In this document: piece by piece, positions 26,370-35,415 of the stretch
Layout: every line of letters begins with the position of its first letter
How positions within the stretch are numbered: position 1 is the first letter of the stretch
Assembly: GCA_048267965.1 (NCBI GenBank)
Contig: JBLWWK010000011.1
Location: 36,743 to 100,742 of the forward strand
Reading direction: 5' to 3'
Source: GCA-2705995 sp048267965
GTDB lineage: Bacteria > Bacteroidota > Bacteroidia > Flavobacteriales_G > Salibacteraceae
DNA length: 64,000 nt
Program-made: the position numbers and the translations under genes
The notes under the pieces: model-generated
What the model was told of the DNA's origin: nothing
Databases searched by the model: none
The model's input: only the letters and a program-made list of their open reading frames with translations

Positions 26370-28649
26370 GTGGAATATTTGGATACTTTAAACGTAGAAC
26401 AGAGAAAAGCGGTAGAACACTTATCGGGTCCTACCATGGTTATTGCAGGTGCTGGCTCAGGAAAAACAAGAGTACTAACCTATAGAATCGCCCATCTTTT
26501 AAACAATGGGGTACAACCTTTCAATGTATTGGCACTAACCTTTACCAATAAGGCCGCCAGAGAAATGAAAGAGCGGATTGGGAAAATAGTTGGGGAGACT
26601 ACGGCTAAAAGTCTTTGGATGGGAACCTTCCACTCGGTATTTGCTAAAATACTAAGAGTAGAAGCTGAGAAAATTGGTTTCCCTTCTAATTTCACCATTT
26701 ATGACTCTGACGACACCAGAAGATTAATCAAGGAAATAATTAAAGGCCTAAACCTAGACGATAAAGTGTACAAACCTAATTTGGTGCACAATCGAATTTC
26801 TGCAGCTAAAAACAACTTAATTTCTCCAGCCGCATACAAAAACAACTTGGTAATTACCAAAGAAGATGCTCAATCGAAAAAGCCTGAAATTGGTAGAATA
26901 TATGAAATTTACGACCAAAGATGTTTTAAAGCAGGAGCCATGGATTTTGACGACCTACTCTTTAAAACCAACATCTTATTACGCGATTTCCCCGAAGTGC
27001 TTCACAAATACCAAAACAGGTTTCAGTACATCATGGTAGATGAGTACCAAGATACCAACTTCTCTCAGTATATAATTGTAAAAGCACTTGCAGCCAAGTT
27101 TGAAAACATCTGTGTAGTGGGTGACGATGCACAAAGTATTTACTCGTTTCGTGGAGCCAATATTCAAAACATATTAAACTTCAAAAAAGATTACCCCGAC
27201 ACCAAAACTTTTAAACTAGAACAGAACTACCGCTCAACCCAAAACATTGTGAAAGCGGCTAATAGCATAATCGATAAAAACGTAGAGCAGCTAAAGAAGA
27301 ATGTTTGGACAGCAAACGATGAAGGCCACAAAATCAAACTGTTTAGAGCCCTCACAGAAAACGAAGAAGGCTTAAACATTGCTAGAACAATTTTTGATGT
27401 AACCAATCAGGAGCAATGCGACTATAGCGACTTTACCATATTATACCGTACCAACGCTCAATCAAGAGCAATGGAAGACGCCTTACGGAAAATCAATATT
27501 CCGTATAAAATCTATGGTGGATTATCTTTTTACCAACGCAAAGAGATTAAAGATCTTATTGCATATTTTAGGTTAGTAATTAATCAAAAAGATGAAGATG
27601 CCCTAAAACGAATTATCAATTACCCAACGCGAGGAATTGGTAAAACTTCGTTAGACAAAATCATTCTTTACGCAGCTGAGAACGATCTCAACTTATGGCA
27701 AGTAGTTAGTCAACTCGATCAACACCCAGTACAAATTCATTCTGGAGCTCGAGGAAAAATCAAACAATTTGCAGAGCTCATTAAATCTTTTCGTGTAATC
27801 AGCGATAAAAAAGATGCTTTTGAAGTAGGAACCCAAATTGCCTCTACTACAGGCATTCTGAAAGAATTGTACAAAGACAAAACGGTAGAAGGCGTAAGCA
27901 GGTATGAAAACCTTCAAGAGCTTCTCAACTCGATGAAAGATTTTGTTGAAGACGACACCGAAGATGTAGAGAAAACATTGGCCAACTTTGTGCAAGATAT
28001 TCCACTTCTTACCGACCAAGACTCAAAAGATGACGAAGACGCTAACAAGGTTACCTTAATGACGATTCACGCTTCTAAAGGGCTTGAATTCCCATACGTA
28101 TTTATAGTAGGTTTAGAGGAAAACTTATTTCCTTCACAGCTTTCTATCAATAGCAGAACTGAGTTAGAAGAAGAACGGAGACTTTTCTATGTGGCACTTA
28201 CCCGTGCCGAAAAGCAATGCTGGTTATCGTTTGCTACGAGTCGTTATAAATGGGGAAACCTTATTCACTCAGAACCGAGCCGATTCATAGAAGAAATTGA
28301 TCCTATTTACATTGATGCTTCTGGGGTTATTCCTACTCGTTCATCATCAGGGGGTGCTAATCTTTCAAACCCCACTCCTGCGGCATCTTATAATAGGTCA
28401 TCGGCTCCTACCCCTAAGAAACCACAACAAAGGTTGGTGAAGGTTCCTACCACACAAAACAGCGCTTTCGAAGGCGATAATACCAGCCAATTAAAAGAGG
28501 GTGCCACCGTAGAGCATGCTCGTTTTGGCATCGGTAAAGTAACGGGGATTGAAGGACCCGCTGGCAATAGAAAAGCAACCGTAAATTTTGAAGGAGTAGG
28601 TGATAAACAGCTATTGCTTAAGTTTGCCAAACTCAAAATTTTAAGCTAA
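26370..28649 (+). CDS. uvrD: UvrD/PcrA-type ATP-dependent DNA helicase
   Basis: 759 aa superfamily 1A helicase, used in nucleotide excision repair, mismatch repair and removal of proteins or polymerase from DNA. The GTG at 26370 gives the family N-terminus VEYLDTLNVEQRKAVEH. Motifs: Walker A AGAGSGKTR, Ia TFTNKAAREM, II VDEYQDTN, III GDDAQSIYSFRGA, IV QNYRSTQNI, V TIHASKGLEF, VI ALTRAEKQ. After a Ser/Pro-rich linker the last 50 residues form a Tudor-like domain (GATVEHARFGIGKVTGIEG), as in PcrA, where it binds RNA polymerase. UvrD, PcrA and Rep cannot be separated by sequence alone; the Tudor tail favours PcrA-like. Confidence 0.93.
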   Translation: MEYLDTLNVEQRKAVEHLSGPTMVIAGAGSGKTRVLTYRIAHLLNNGVQPFNVLALTFTNKAAREMKERIGKIVGETTAKSLWMGTFHSVFAKILRVEAEKIGFPSNFTIYDSDDTRRLIKEIIKGLNLDDKVYKPNLVHNRISAAKNNLISPAAYKNNLVITKEDAQSKKPEIGRIYEIYDQRCFKAGAMDFDDLLFKTNILLRDFPEVLHKYQNRFQYIMVDEYQDTNFSQYIIVKALAAKFENICVVGDDAQSIYSFRGANIQNILNFKKDYPDTKTFKLEQNYRSTQNIVKAANSIIDKNVEQLKKNVWTANDEGHKIKLFRALTENEEGLNIARTIFDVTNQEQCDYSDFTILYRTNAQSRAMEDALRKINIPYKIYGGLSFYQRKEIKDLIAYFRLVINQKDEDALKRIINYPTRGIGKTSLDKIILYAAENDLNLWQVVSQLDQHPVQIHSGARGKIKQFAELIKSFRVISDKKDAFEVGTQIASTTGILKELYKDKTVEGVSRYENLQELLNSMKDFVEDDTEDVEKTLANFVQDIPLLTDQDSKDDEDANKVTLMTIHASKGLEFPYVFIVGLEENLFPSQLSINSRTELEEERRLFYVALTRAEKQCWLSFATSRYKWGNLIHSEPSRFIEEIDPIYIDASGVIPTRSSSGGANLSNPTPAASYNRSSAPTPKKPQQRLVKVPTTQNSAFEGDNTSQLKEGATVEHARFGIGKVTGIEGPAGNRKATVNFEGVGDKQLLLKFAKLKILS

Positions 28650-28666
28650 TCTCATATCGAATTGGC

Positions 28667-28674
28667 TACATTTG
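28667..28674 (+). promoter_or_regulatory. Possible -7 box upstream of the DUF4290 gene
   Basis: TACATTTG matches TAnnTTTG and is 23 bases before the start, a usual distance. No good -33 TTG is seen. The gap to the helicase stop is only 48 bases. Confidence 0.35.
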
Positions 28675-28697
28675 AAGCTATCAAGCAGTTTTAATCA

Positions 28698-29318
28698 ATG
28701 AATTATAATACAACAAGAGAGTTCTTAATTTTACCAGAATATGGTAGAAATGTGCATCAAATGGTGCAGCATGCTCTAACAATTGAGAACAGAGAAGAGA
28801 GAAATCGTGCAGCTGAAGCAATCATTGTACTGATGGGCCAGTTAAATCCTCACCTTAGAGATGTAGAAGATTTCACCCATAAATTATGGGCTCACCTTTT
28901 TATTATGTCTGATTATAAATTAGATGTAGATAGTCCTTATCCGAAGCCAGACAGAGAAAAGCGAAACGCCAAACCTGAAAAGCTTCAGTACCCTTCTAAA
29001 AGAATCCGTTTTAGACACTACGGCAAATCGGTTGAAATGATGATTGCTGCTGCTGTAAACATGGAAGATGGTGAAGAAAAAACAGCTTTAACATGCACCA
29101 TCGCTAATTTGATGAAGCGCCATTATTTAAAATGGAACAGAGACTCTGTAGACGACCAAGTGATTACCAATCACCTTTCTGATATGAGCAAGGGTGCGCT
29201 TAGTGTTCCGGGAGATTTCAGTTTTGAAGACACTCAAGACATTCTCAAATCTCAACGAACTACTAGCAACAATGCAAAGAAAAAAACGAGCAAAAAAAGA
29301 CACAAAAAGCGCAATTAA
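28698..29318 (+). CDS. DUF4290 domain protein
   Basis: 206 aa. The N-terminus, including EYGRNVHQMVQHALTIE and MGQLNPHLRDVEDFTHKLW, matches the DUF4290 family, which is nearly restricted to Bacteroidota and typically sits just before murA, as here (three bases apart). No signal peptide; mostly helical; ends in a very basic Lys/Arg tail (KKTSKKRHKKRN) that might bind nucleic acid. Function unknown. The fixed pairing with murA hints at a role linked to cell-wall synthesis or its timing, but this is inference. Confidence 0.88.
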   Translation: MNYNTTREFLILPEYGRNVHQMVQHALTIENREERNRAAEAIIVLMGQLNPHLRDVEDFTHKLWAHLFIMSDYKLDVDSPYPKPDREKRNAKPEKLQYPSKRIRFRHYGKSVEMMIAAAVNMEDGEEKTALTCTIANLMKRHYLKWNRDSVDDQVITNHLSDMSKGALSVPGDFSFEDTQDILKSQRTTSNNAKKKTSKKRHKKRN

Positions 29319-29321
29319 AAC

Positions 29322-30629
29322 ATGGCTTATTTCGAAATTAAAGGTGGCAAAGAATTAAAAGGAGAGCTTACTCCTCAAGGGGCAAAAAACGAAGCATTAC
29401 AAATTTTGTGTGCGGTTTTGCTTACCAAAGAAAAAGTAACCATATCGAATATTCCGGATATTATTGATGTAAATCGACTGATTGATTTATTGAGAGCATT
29501 AGGCGTTTCAGTAGAGAAAATCACGAGCGACACCTATACTTTCGAAGCAGCCAACGTAGATATTGAATACCTAAACTCTGAAGACTTTCGTCAGCGTGGC
29601 TCAGGCCTAAGAGGGTCCATTATGATTGTGGGACCACTACTCGCTCGATTTGGGAAAGGCTATATTCCAAAGCCTGGTGGCGATAAAATTGGCCGAAGAA
29701 GACTCGACACTCATTTTATCGGGTTTCAAAAGCTTGGCGCTCATTTTGAATATAACTCAAACACCAATTTTTACAAAGCAGAAGCTACCCGACTAAAGGG
29801 CTGTTACATGTTGCTTGATGAAGCTTCAGTTACCGGAACAGCAAATATCTTAATGACCGCTGTTTTAGCTGAAGGAACCACTACCATTTACAACGCAGCT
29901 TGCGAACCCTATTTGCAACAACTTTGCAAAATGCTCAACAGAATGGGAGCAAAAATTTCGGGAGTAGGTTCTAATCTCCTTACCATAGAAGGAGTTTCAG
30001 AGCTTTCAGGCTGTGAGCATAGAATTCTACCTGATATGATTGAGATTGGTAGTTTCATCGGAATGGCCGCTATGACCAATTCAGAAATCACCATTAAAAA
30101 TGTTAGTTTCCCAGATTTAGGAGTCATCCCCAGCGTATTTGAACGACTTGGAATTAGCATCGTTAAAAGAGACGATGATTTGATTATTCCCAAGCAAAAC
30201 AATTACGAAGTAGATACCTTTATTGACGGATCTATACTTACCATTTCAGATGCGCCTTGGCCCGGTTTCACTCCCGACTTACTCAGTATAATATTGGTAG
30301 TAGCCACTCAGGCTAAAGGAAGTGTTTTGGTTCACCAAAAGATGTTCGAAAGCAGACTATTTTTTGTTGATAAACTCATCGATATGGGGGCGCAAATTAT
30401 TCTTTGTGATCCACACAGAGCAACAGTAATTGGCCTAAATAAGCAATATCCATTGAAAGGAATTTCAATGACCTCTCCCGATATTCGAGCCGGGGTTTCT
30501 CTTTTAATTGCTGCGCTTTCTGCAGAAGGAACCAGCAAAATCCACAACATTGAACAAATTGATAGAGGCTATCAAAATATCGACACCCGCTTAAGAGCCA
30601 TTGGTGCCGATATTCAACGATTTGATTAA
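29322..30629 (+). CDS. murA: UDP-N-acetylglucosamine 1-carboxyvinyltransferase
   Basis: 435 aa. First committed step of peptidoglycan synthesis: transfers enolpyruvate from PEP to UDP-GlcNAc in the cytoplasm. Blocks: GAKNEALQILCAVLL (Lys-Asn of the substrate site), RGSIMIVGPLLARFG, EASVTGTANILMTAVLAEG, and GFTPDLLSIILVVATQAKG (catalytic Asp region). The active-site loop reads PGGDKIG with Asp121 where E. coli has Cys115, the residue that fosfomycin alkylates. Asp is known in naturally fosfomycin-insensitive MurA proteins such as that of Mycobacterium tuberculosis. Confidence 0.97.
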   Translation: MAYFEIKGGKELKGELTPQGAKNEALQILCAVLLTKEKVTISNIPDIIDVNRLIDLLRALGVSVEKITSDTYTFEAANVDIEYLNSEDFRQRGSGLRGSIMIVGPLLARFGKGYIPKPGGDKIGRRRLDTHFIGFQKLGAHFEYNSNTNFYKAEATRLKGCYMLLDEASVTGTANILMTAVLAEGTTTIYNAACEPYLQQLCKMLNRMGAKISGVGSNLLTIEGVSELSGCEHRILPDMIEIGSFIGMAAMTNSEITIKNVSFPDLGVIPSVFERLGISIVKRDDDLIIPKQNNYEVDTFIDGSILTISDAPWPGFTPDLLSIILVVATQAKGSVLVHQKMFESRLFFVDKLIDMGAQIILCDPHRATVIGLNKQYPLKGISMTSPDIRAGVSLLIAALSAEGTSKIHNIEQIDRGYQNIDTRLRAIGADIQRFD

Positions 30630-30636
30630 CACACGT

Positions 30637-31215
30637 ATGAAAACAATTTCACTCATAGCAGCTACCGCATTCTCTCTTTTCACAATTACTGCATGTAAAA
30701 CACCAGAAGCCGTATCCTTAAATGAGAAAACAGCGAAAGAAACCAATAAACCAGAGGTAACTGTAGGAACCGAGATTGGACAGAGAGCGCCTGAAATTGC
30801 GTTAGAATCTCCAGAAGGAAAGGTGCTAAAACTATCTGATTTAAAAGGAAAATACGTTTTAATCGATTTTTGGGCTGCTTGGTGCGGCCCCTGTCGAAAA
30901 GAAAATCCGGTTTTGGTAGATGCTTATGCCAGATATCAAACCGCTAAATTTAAAAAGGGAAAAGGTTTCGAAATTTACAGCGTATCTCTCGACCGAGCAA
31001 AAAGTCAATGGGTAGGTGCTATCGAAGCCGATAACCTCACTTGGAAATACCATGTTAGCGATTTAAAATTCTGGAGAAGTAAAGCAGCTGAAGATTACGG
31101 AATTCGTAGTATCCCTATGAATTACCTCATTGATCCTGACGGAATTATCATTGCTAAAAACTTACGCGGTCAAAGATTATACAAAGCAGTAGATCCTTTT
31201 GTAAAATCGTTCTAA
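30637..31215 (+). CDS. TlpA/ResA-like thioredoxin-fold lipoprotein
   Basis: 192 aa from the ATG at 30637. This start is chosen because a lipoprotein signal follows directly (MKTISLIAATAFSLFTITAC, Cys as the acylated residue); an in-frame TTG at 30601 would add 12 residues inside murA. After a Lys/Glu-rich spacer comes an AhpC/TSA-Redoxin type thioredoxin domain: GQRAPEIALESPEG, FWAAWCGPCRKENP with the WCGPC redox pair, and the cis-Pro region RSIPMNYLIDPDG. It should act as a membrane-anchored periplasmic disulfide reductase. Partners are not encoded nearby. Confidence 0.9.
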   Translation: MKTISLIAATAFSLFTITACKTPEAVSLNEKTAKETNKPEVTVGTEIGQRAPEIALESPEGKVLKLSDLKGKYVLIDFWAAWCGPCRKENPVLVDAYARYQTAKFKKGKGFEIYSVSLDRAKSQWVGAIEADNLTWKYHVSDLKFWRSKAAEDYGIRSIPMNYLIDPDGIIIAKNLRGQRLYKAVDPFVKSF

Positions 31216-31329
31216 CATCACCTTTTTTTCGATCATCTCTTCACCTTCAATAGAAAAACTGACAATATGTCTTTCAGTTTCTATTGGCAAATTCCTTGTT
31301 ACCACATGTTCGACAAAATCAATTGGAAA

Positions 31330-31938
31330 ATGAGCAATAAAAAGACTTCAAGCAAGAAGCAAGACAATAAAGAAGAATTAACTGAAGAAGAGTTAGTTGA
31401 TCAGCAAGAACAATCAACTGAAAACCATTCAGAAGCTTCAGAAAACACTGACAATACTGCAGAAACTAACGAAAACACTGACAGTACATCACAAGAACCT
31501 ACTCCAGAAGAACTCATTCAAGCAGCCAATGACAAATATTTGAGGTTGTATGCTGAATTTGAAAACTTTAGAAGAAGAACGGCAAAAGAAAAACTGGAGT
31601 TGATCTCTAACGCATCGGGTGATATCTTAAAAGAAGTTTTGCCCATTCTAGACGATATGGAAAGAGCGATAGAGTCTAATAAATCTTCTGAAGATATCAA
31701 TACTGTAAAAGAAGGTTTTGAGCTTGTTTACAACAAATTAGCCAACACACTCAAGAGTAAAGGGCTAAAACCAATGGATTCTAAAGAAACTGAATTCGAC
31801 ACAGATAAACACGAAGCCATTACGAAGATACCGGCTCCTACCGAAGAATTAAAAGGTAAAGTGGTTGATGTGGTAGAGAAAGGATATTACCTCAACGATA
31901 AGGTAATTCGCTACGCCAAGGTAGTAATTGGAGAATAA
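31330..31938 (+). CDS. grpE: Co-chaperone GrpE
   Basis: 202 aa from the ATG at 31330 (MSNKKTSSKKQDNKEEL). The same frame is open to 31267 and an ATG lies at 31306, but the added residues are unlike the family. A long acidic, low-complexity N-terminus is followed by the coiled-coil dimerisation region (ANDKYLRLYAEFENFRRRTA) and the beta domain that opens the DnaK nucleotide cleft (AITKIPAPTEELKGKVVDVV, EKGYYLNDKVIRYAKVVIG). Nucleotide-exchange factor for DnaK, which is not in this window. Fifteen bases before dnaJ. Confidence 0.95.
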   Translation: MSNKKTSSKKQDNKEELTEEELVDQQEQSTENHSEASENTDNTAETNENTDSTSQEPTPEELIQAANDKYLRLYAEFENFRRRTAKEKLELISNASGDILKEVLPILDDMERAIESNKSSEDINTVKEGFELVYNKLANTLKSKGLKPMDSKETEFDTDKHEAITKIPAPTEELKGKVVDVVEKGYYLNDKVIRYAKVVIGE

Positions 31939-31953
31939 GAAAGAGATTAATTG

Positions 31954-33078
31954 ATGTCGGAAAAAAGAGATTATTACGAAGTACTAGGGGTTTCTAAAAG
32001 CGCTACAGCTACAGAAATTAAGAAAGCTTATCGTAAACTGGCTTTAAAATATCACCCAGATAAAAACCCAGACGATAAACAAGCTGAAGAAAATTTCAAA
32101 GAAGCGGCAGAAGCTTACGAAATCTTAAGCAACCCTGAGAAAAAACAACGCTACGACCAATTTGGGCATGCCGGAATGAAAGGCGGACCTGGTGGTTTCG
32201 GTGGTGGTGGCATGGATATGGACGACATATTCAGTCAATTTGGAGACATCTTTGGAGGCGCTTTCGGTGGAGGTGGCTTTGGTGGCGGAGGCGGTGGCAG
32301 ACGCACCCGAGTTATGAAAGGTTCTAACCTTCGAATCCGCGTTAAACTTAACCTCGAAGATGTTGCCAATGGCGCGCAGAAAAAAGTAAAAGTTAACAAA
32401 CTTGTTAATGCAAAGGGAAGTACGTTTAAAACGTGTACAACGTGTAATGGTAGCGGTCAAGTAACCCGTGTTACCAATACATTTTTAGGTCAAATGCAAA
32501 CCAGCTCTACCTGCCCTACTTGCGGTGGAGATGGTAAAACCATTGACGAAAGAGCCAAAGGTTCAGATCAAAACGGGCAAGTTCGATCAGAAGAGGTAAT
32601 TACCATCGATATACCAGCAGGTGTTGAAGAAGGTATGCAACTTACTCTTCGCGGAAAAGGAAATGATGGTCCTAAAGGCGGTGTACCGGGCGACTTACTT
32701 GTAGTAATTGAAGAAATTAAACACGAAGAATTAGTCAGAGATGGTCAAAATCTCCACTATGAATTATTCTTAAACTTTGCTGATGCAGCATTGGGTTCAA
32801 GTGTCGAGGTTCCTACCATTACAAGCAAGGTAAAGGTTAAAATACCTGCAGGAACCGCTTCTGGAAAAGTACTGCGCTTAAAAGGCAAAGGCTTGCCAGA
32901 TATAAATGGCTATTCAAAGGGTGACATTTTAGTTCACGTTAACGTTTGGATTCCGAAAACGCTTACATCTGATGAAAAGAAAATGCTTGAAAAGCTGAAA
33001 AACTCAGATAATTTCGAGCCCAATCCGTCTGCAAAAGACCGCAACTTCTTTTCTAAAATGAAAGAGTTTTTTCAATAG
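31954..33078 (+). CDS. dnaJ: Chaperone DnaJ with a reduced zinc domain
   Basis: 374 aa from the ATG at 31954 (an in-frame TTG lies three bases upstream). J domain with HPD (KYHPDKNPDD), a Gly/Phe-rich region (about residues 70-112), then a zinc region with only two CxxCxGxG motifs, CTTCNGSG and CPTCGGDG. Standard DnaJ has four, making two zinc centres; the two kept here correspond to the inner pair. The C-terminal substrate-binding domains (EEGMQLTLRGKGNDGPKGG, and ALGSSVEVPT) are intact. Delivers clients to DnaK and stimulates its ATPase. Cotranscribed with grpE. Confidence 0.96.
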   Translation: MSEKRDYYEVLGVSKSATATEIKKAYRKLALKYHPDKNPDDKQAEENFKEAAEAYEILSNPEKKQRYDQFGHAGMKGGPGGFGGGGMDMDDIFSQFGDIFGGAFGGGGFGGGGGGRRTRVMKGSNLRIRVKLNLEDVANGAQKKVKVNKLVNAKGSTFKTCTTCNGSGQVTRVTNTFLGQMQTSSTCPTCGGDGKTIDERAKGSDQNGQVRSEEVITIDIPAGVEEGMQLTLRGKGNDGPKGGVPGDLLVVIEEIKHEELVRDGQNLHYELFLNFADAALGSSVEVPTITSKVKVKIPAGTASGKVLRLKGKGLPDINGYSKGDILVHVNVWIPKTLTSDEKKMLEKLKNSDNFEPNPSAKDRNFFSKMKEFFQ

Positions 33079-33121
33079 AGCATAATTCTATTGTAGTTCA
33101 CGTTCAAACAAATTAAATTCG

Positions 33122-33148
33122 ACAGTCGGCAATAGCCGACTGTTTTTG
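33122..33148 (+). terminator. Intrinsic terminator after grpE-dnaJ
   Basis: ACAGTCGGC and GCCGACTGT pair perfectly around a four-base loop (AATA), followed by five T. The next gene's ATG is at 33150, directly after the T tract. Confidence 0.8.
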
Positions 33149-33149
33149 T

Positions 33150-34100
33150 ATGAATACACTTCTAGACATTGAAAATATTGTAAAAGTCTATGGAAAACAC
33201 ACTGCCCTCAACGGTGTGTCTATACAAATTCCAGAAGGCTCTATTTTTGGCTTGTTGGGTCCCAACGGTGCCGGAAAAACCTCGCTCATTCGAATTATCA
33301 ACCAAATTACCGCCCCAGATTCTGGAAGCGTAAAATTTGATGGTTCTCCCCTTTTACCAGAGCATGAGAAGTACTTTGGCTACTTACCAGAAGAAAGAGG
33401 CTTATACCGTAAAATGAAGGTGGGTGAGCAGGCCATGTACCTTGCTCAACTCAAAGGCCTTTCTAAGCAAGATGCCAAACGGAAACTTCAATTTTGGTTC
33501 GAAAAGTTCGAAATTGATGCCTGGTGGAACAAAAAAGTAGAAGAACTTTCTAAGGGTATGGCACAAAAAGTACAGTTTATTGTCACTGTGCTTCACGAAC
33601 CTCGCCTCCTTATTTTAGACGAACCTTTTAGCGGTTTCGATCCTATCAACACGAATCTAATCAAGAAAGAAATCTTTGAGCTTAAAGAAAAAGGCACAAC
33701 TATTATTTTCAGTACTCACAATATGAGTTCAGTAGAAGAAATATGCGATAGAATTGCCCTTATTAACCAAGCCAATAAAATTCTTGAAGGTTCTGTTACC
33801 GAGTTGAAAGAAGAGTTTAAAGAGAACATTTATGAACTTGTTTTTGAAGGCAATATGGTGCAACTTACCAATGCCCTTTGGACCCAGTTCGAATTGGTTA
33901 AAGCCGAGCAATCTGGAACTTTTCACAAGGCGCAAATCAAGTTGCTAAGAAATGCCACTGCTAACGATTTACTGCAAGTGGCTCTCCCCTACGTAAAAAT
34001 TAAATCTCTCACTGAAATTATGCCTTCGATGAATGATATTTTTATTCAGCGTGTTTCAGCTTCTTCTCAACCAATAGAAAACACAACCCATCATGAGTAA
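33150..34100 (+). CDS. ABC transporter ATP-binding protein (ABC-2/Nat type)
   Basis: 316 aa. Walker A GPNGAGKTSLIRI, Q-loop region near YLPEERGLYRKMKV, ABC signature in the variant form LSKGMAQKVQF, Walker B LLILDEPFSGFDPINT and H-loop FSTHNM. The PEERGLY sequence after the Q-loop and the C-terminal extension of about 80 residues are typical of NatA-like exporters. It overlaps its permease gene by eight bases (ATGAGTAA), so the two form one exporter. The substrate cannot be read from sequence. The gene starts directly behind a terminator hairpin. Confidence 0.93.
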   Translation: MNTLLDIENIVKVYGKHTALNGVSIQIPEGSIFGLLGPNGAGKTSLIRIINQITAPDSGSVKFDGSPLLPEHEKYFGYLPEERGLYRKMKVGEQAMYLAQLKGLSKQDAKRKLQFWFEKFEIDAWWNKKVEELSKGMAQKVQFIVTVLHEPRLLILDEPFSGFDPINTNLIKKEIFELKEKGTTIIFSTHNMSSVEEICDRIALINQANKILEGSVTELKEEFKENIYELVFEGNMVQLTNALWTQFELVKAEQSGTFHKAQIKLLRNATANDLLQVALPYVKIKSLTEIMPSMNDIFIQRVSASSQPIENTTHHE

Positions 34101-35415
34101 AATTGGGTTAATTATAAAAAGAGAATATTTTTCTCGAGTAAAGCGAAAATCGTTCATCCTTCTCACCATTTTAGGTCCGCTTATCATTGCCGGAATCATC
34201 TCTACCGTAATTTGGTTTAGTCAACAAGAAGATGATATTCAGAATATTTTGGTGGTAGATACTTTAGAGCCCGTATTTGAATCGCTAGAAAGCACCAATG
34301 CCGTACAGTTTCATTACAGCAGTATTCAAGAAGACGAAGCTTATGAGATTTTCCCCAGCTCAAACTATACAGGAATTCTTGTCATTCCTCAAAATATTCT
34401 AACAACAAATAGTGCCCTTTTGTACTTTAAAAAACAACCTAGCCTATCGGTTTTAAGCACCATTGAAAACAAGGTTGAAAAGATTGTAGAAGACGAAAAG
34501 CTCATTAAATATCAAGTAAGCAGAGAAGCCTTCGATGCTGTAAACACCAACTTTAAACTAAGGCCCTACCTGTTTACAGAGTCTGGTGAAAAAGAGAAAG
34601 TTGAAAACGAAAAAGCCTACGTTGGTTTCTTCTTTGGCATTGCTATCTACATGTTTATTTTCTTTTATGGCGTTCAAGTAATGAAAGGCGTATTAGAAGA
34701 AAAATCGAATCGAATTATCGAAGTCATAATTACATCTGTAAAACCCTTTCAGCTAATGATGGGGAAAATCGTGGGTGTAGCTCTAGTGGGTTTAACTCAA
34801 TTCATCATCTGGGTTACTCTTTCGGCTATTTTGGTAGGAACCGTTCAGTATGTTATGCTCAGCAACCAATTCGATCAAGCATTACAACAACAATCAGAAA
34901 TGGCTCAAATAAAGCCTATTTCGGCTCCTACCGCTATAGATGCCAATGCCCTTTTAGAAGACGATCACCTTCTAAACAGAATCAATTTCCCGCTGATGCT
35001 GGGTATGTTTTTATTCTACTTCTTGGGTGGTTATCTCTTATACAGCGCCCTTTTTGCTGCCATTGGCGCAGCTGTTGATACCGAAACCGACACGCAACAA
35101 TTTATGCTGCCCGTTACTGCACCACTGCTTCTGGCTTACATGCTCAGTTTTGCCATTATTCAAAACCCAGACGGACCAGCTGCTTTTTGGGGTTCGATTA
35201 TTCCGCTAACTTCTCCGATAGTAATGATGGTAAGAATCGCCATGGGCATCGATAGTAACGAAATTTGGCAACTCTATCTCTCAATGGGTTTGCTCGTTGT
35301 GGGCTTTTTAGGTGCCGTTTGGATGGCTGCTCGTATTTACCGCACCGGAATTTTAATGTACGGCAAAAAAATCTCTTATCGCGAACTCTGGAAGTGGATT
35401 AAATACAATGGGTAA
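34093..35415 (+). CDS. ABC-2 type permease (NatB-like)
   Basis: 440 aa. One N-terminal membrane helix (SFILLTILGPLIIAGIIST), an extracytoplasmic domain of about 130 residues, then five or so helices between about residues 175 and 425. This is the layout of NatB-type ABC-2 permeases; VLEEKSNRIIEVIITSVKPF is the coupling-helix motif after the second helix. Expected to work with the ATPase encoded just upstream in exporting an ion, lipid or small molecule. Its stop is inside the next gene's start (ATGGGTAA). Confidence 0.9.
   Translation: MSKIGLIIKREYFSRVKRKSFILLTILGPLIIAGIISTVIWFSQQEDDIQNILVVDTLEPVFESLESTNAVQFHYSSIQEDEAYEIFPSSNYTGILVIPQNILTTNSALLYFKKQPSLSVLSTIENKVEKIVEDEKLIKYQVSREAFDAVNTNFKLRPYLFTESGEKEKVENEKAYVGFFFGIAIYMFIFFYGVQVMKGVLEEKSNRIIEVIITSVKPFQLMMGKIVGVALVGLTQFIIWVTLSAILVGTVQYVMLSNQFDQALQQQSEMAQIKPISAPTAIDANALLEDDHLLNRINFPLMLGMFLFYFLGGYLLYSALFAAIGAAVDTETDTQQFMLPVTAPLLLAYMLSFAIIQNPDGPAAFWGSIIPLTSPIVMMVRIAMGIDSNEIWQLYLSMGLLVVGFLGAVWMAARIYRTGILMYGKKISYRELWKWIKYNG

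Noticed and set aside
26210..26485. 91-codon + strand open frame upstream of and overlapping the helicase gene
   Set aside because: It overlaps the helicase start in another frame, has no family features and lies in the rpsL/uvrD promoter region.
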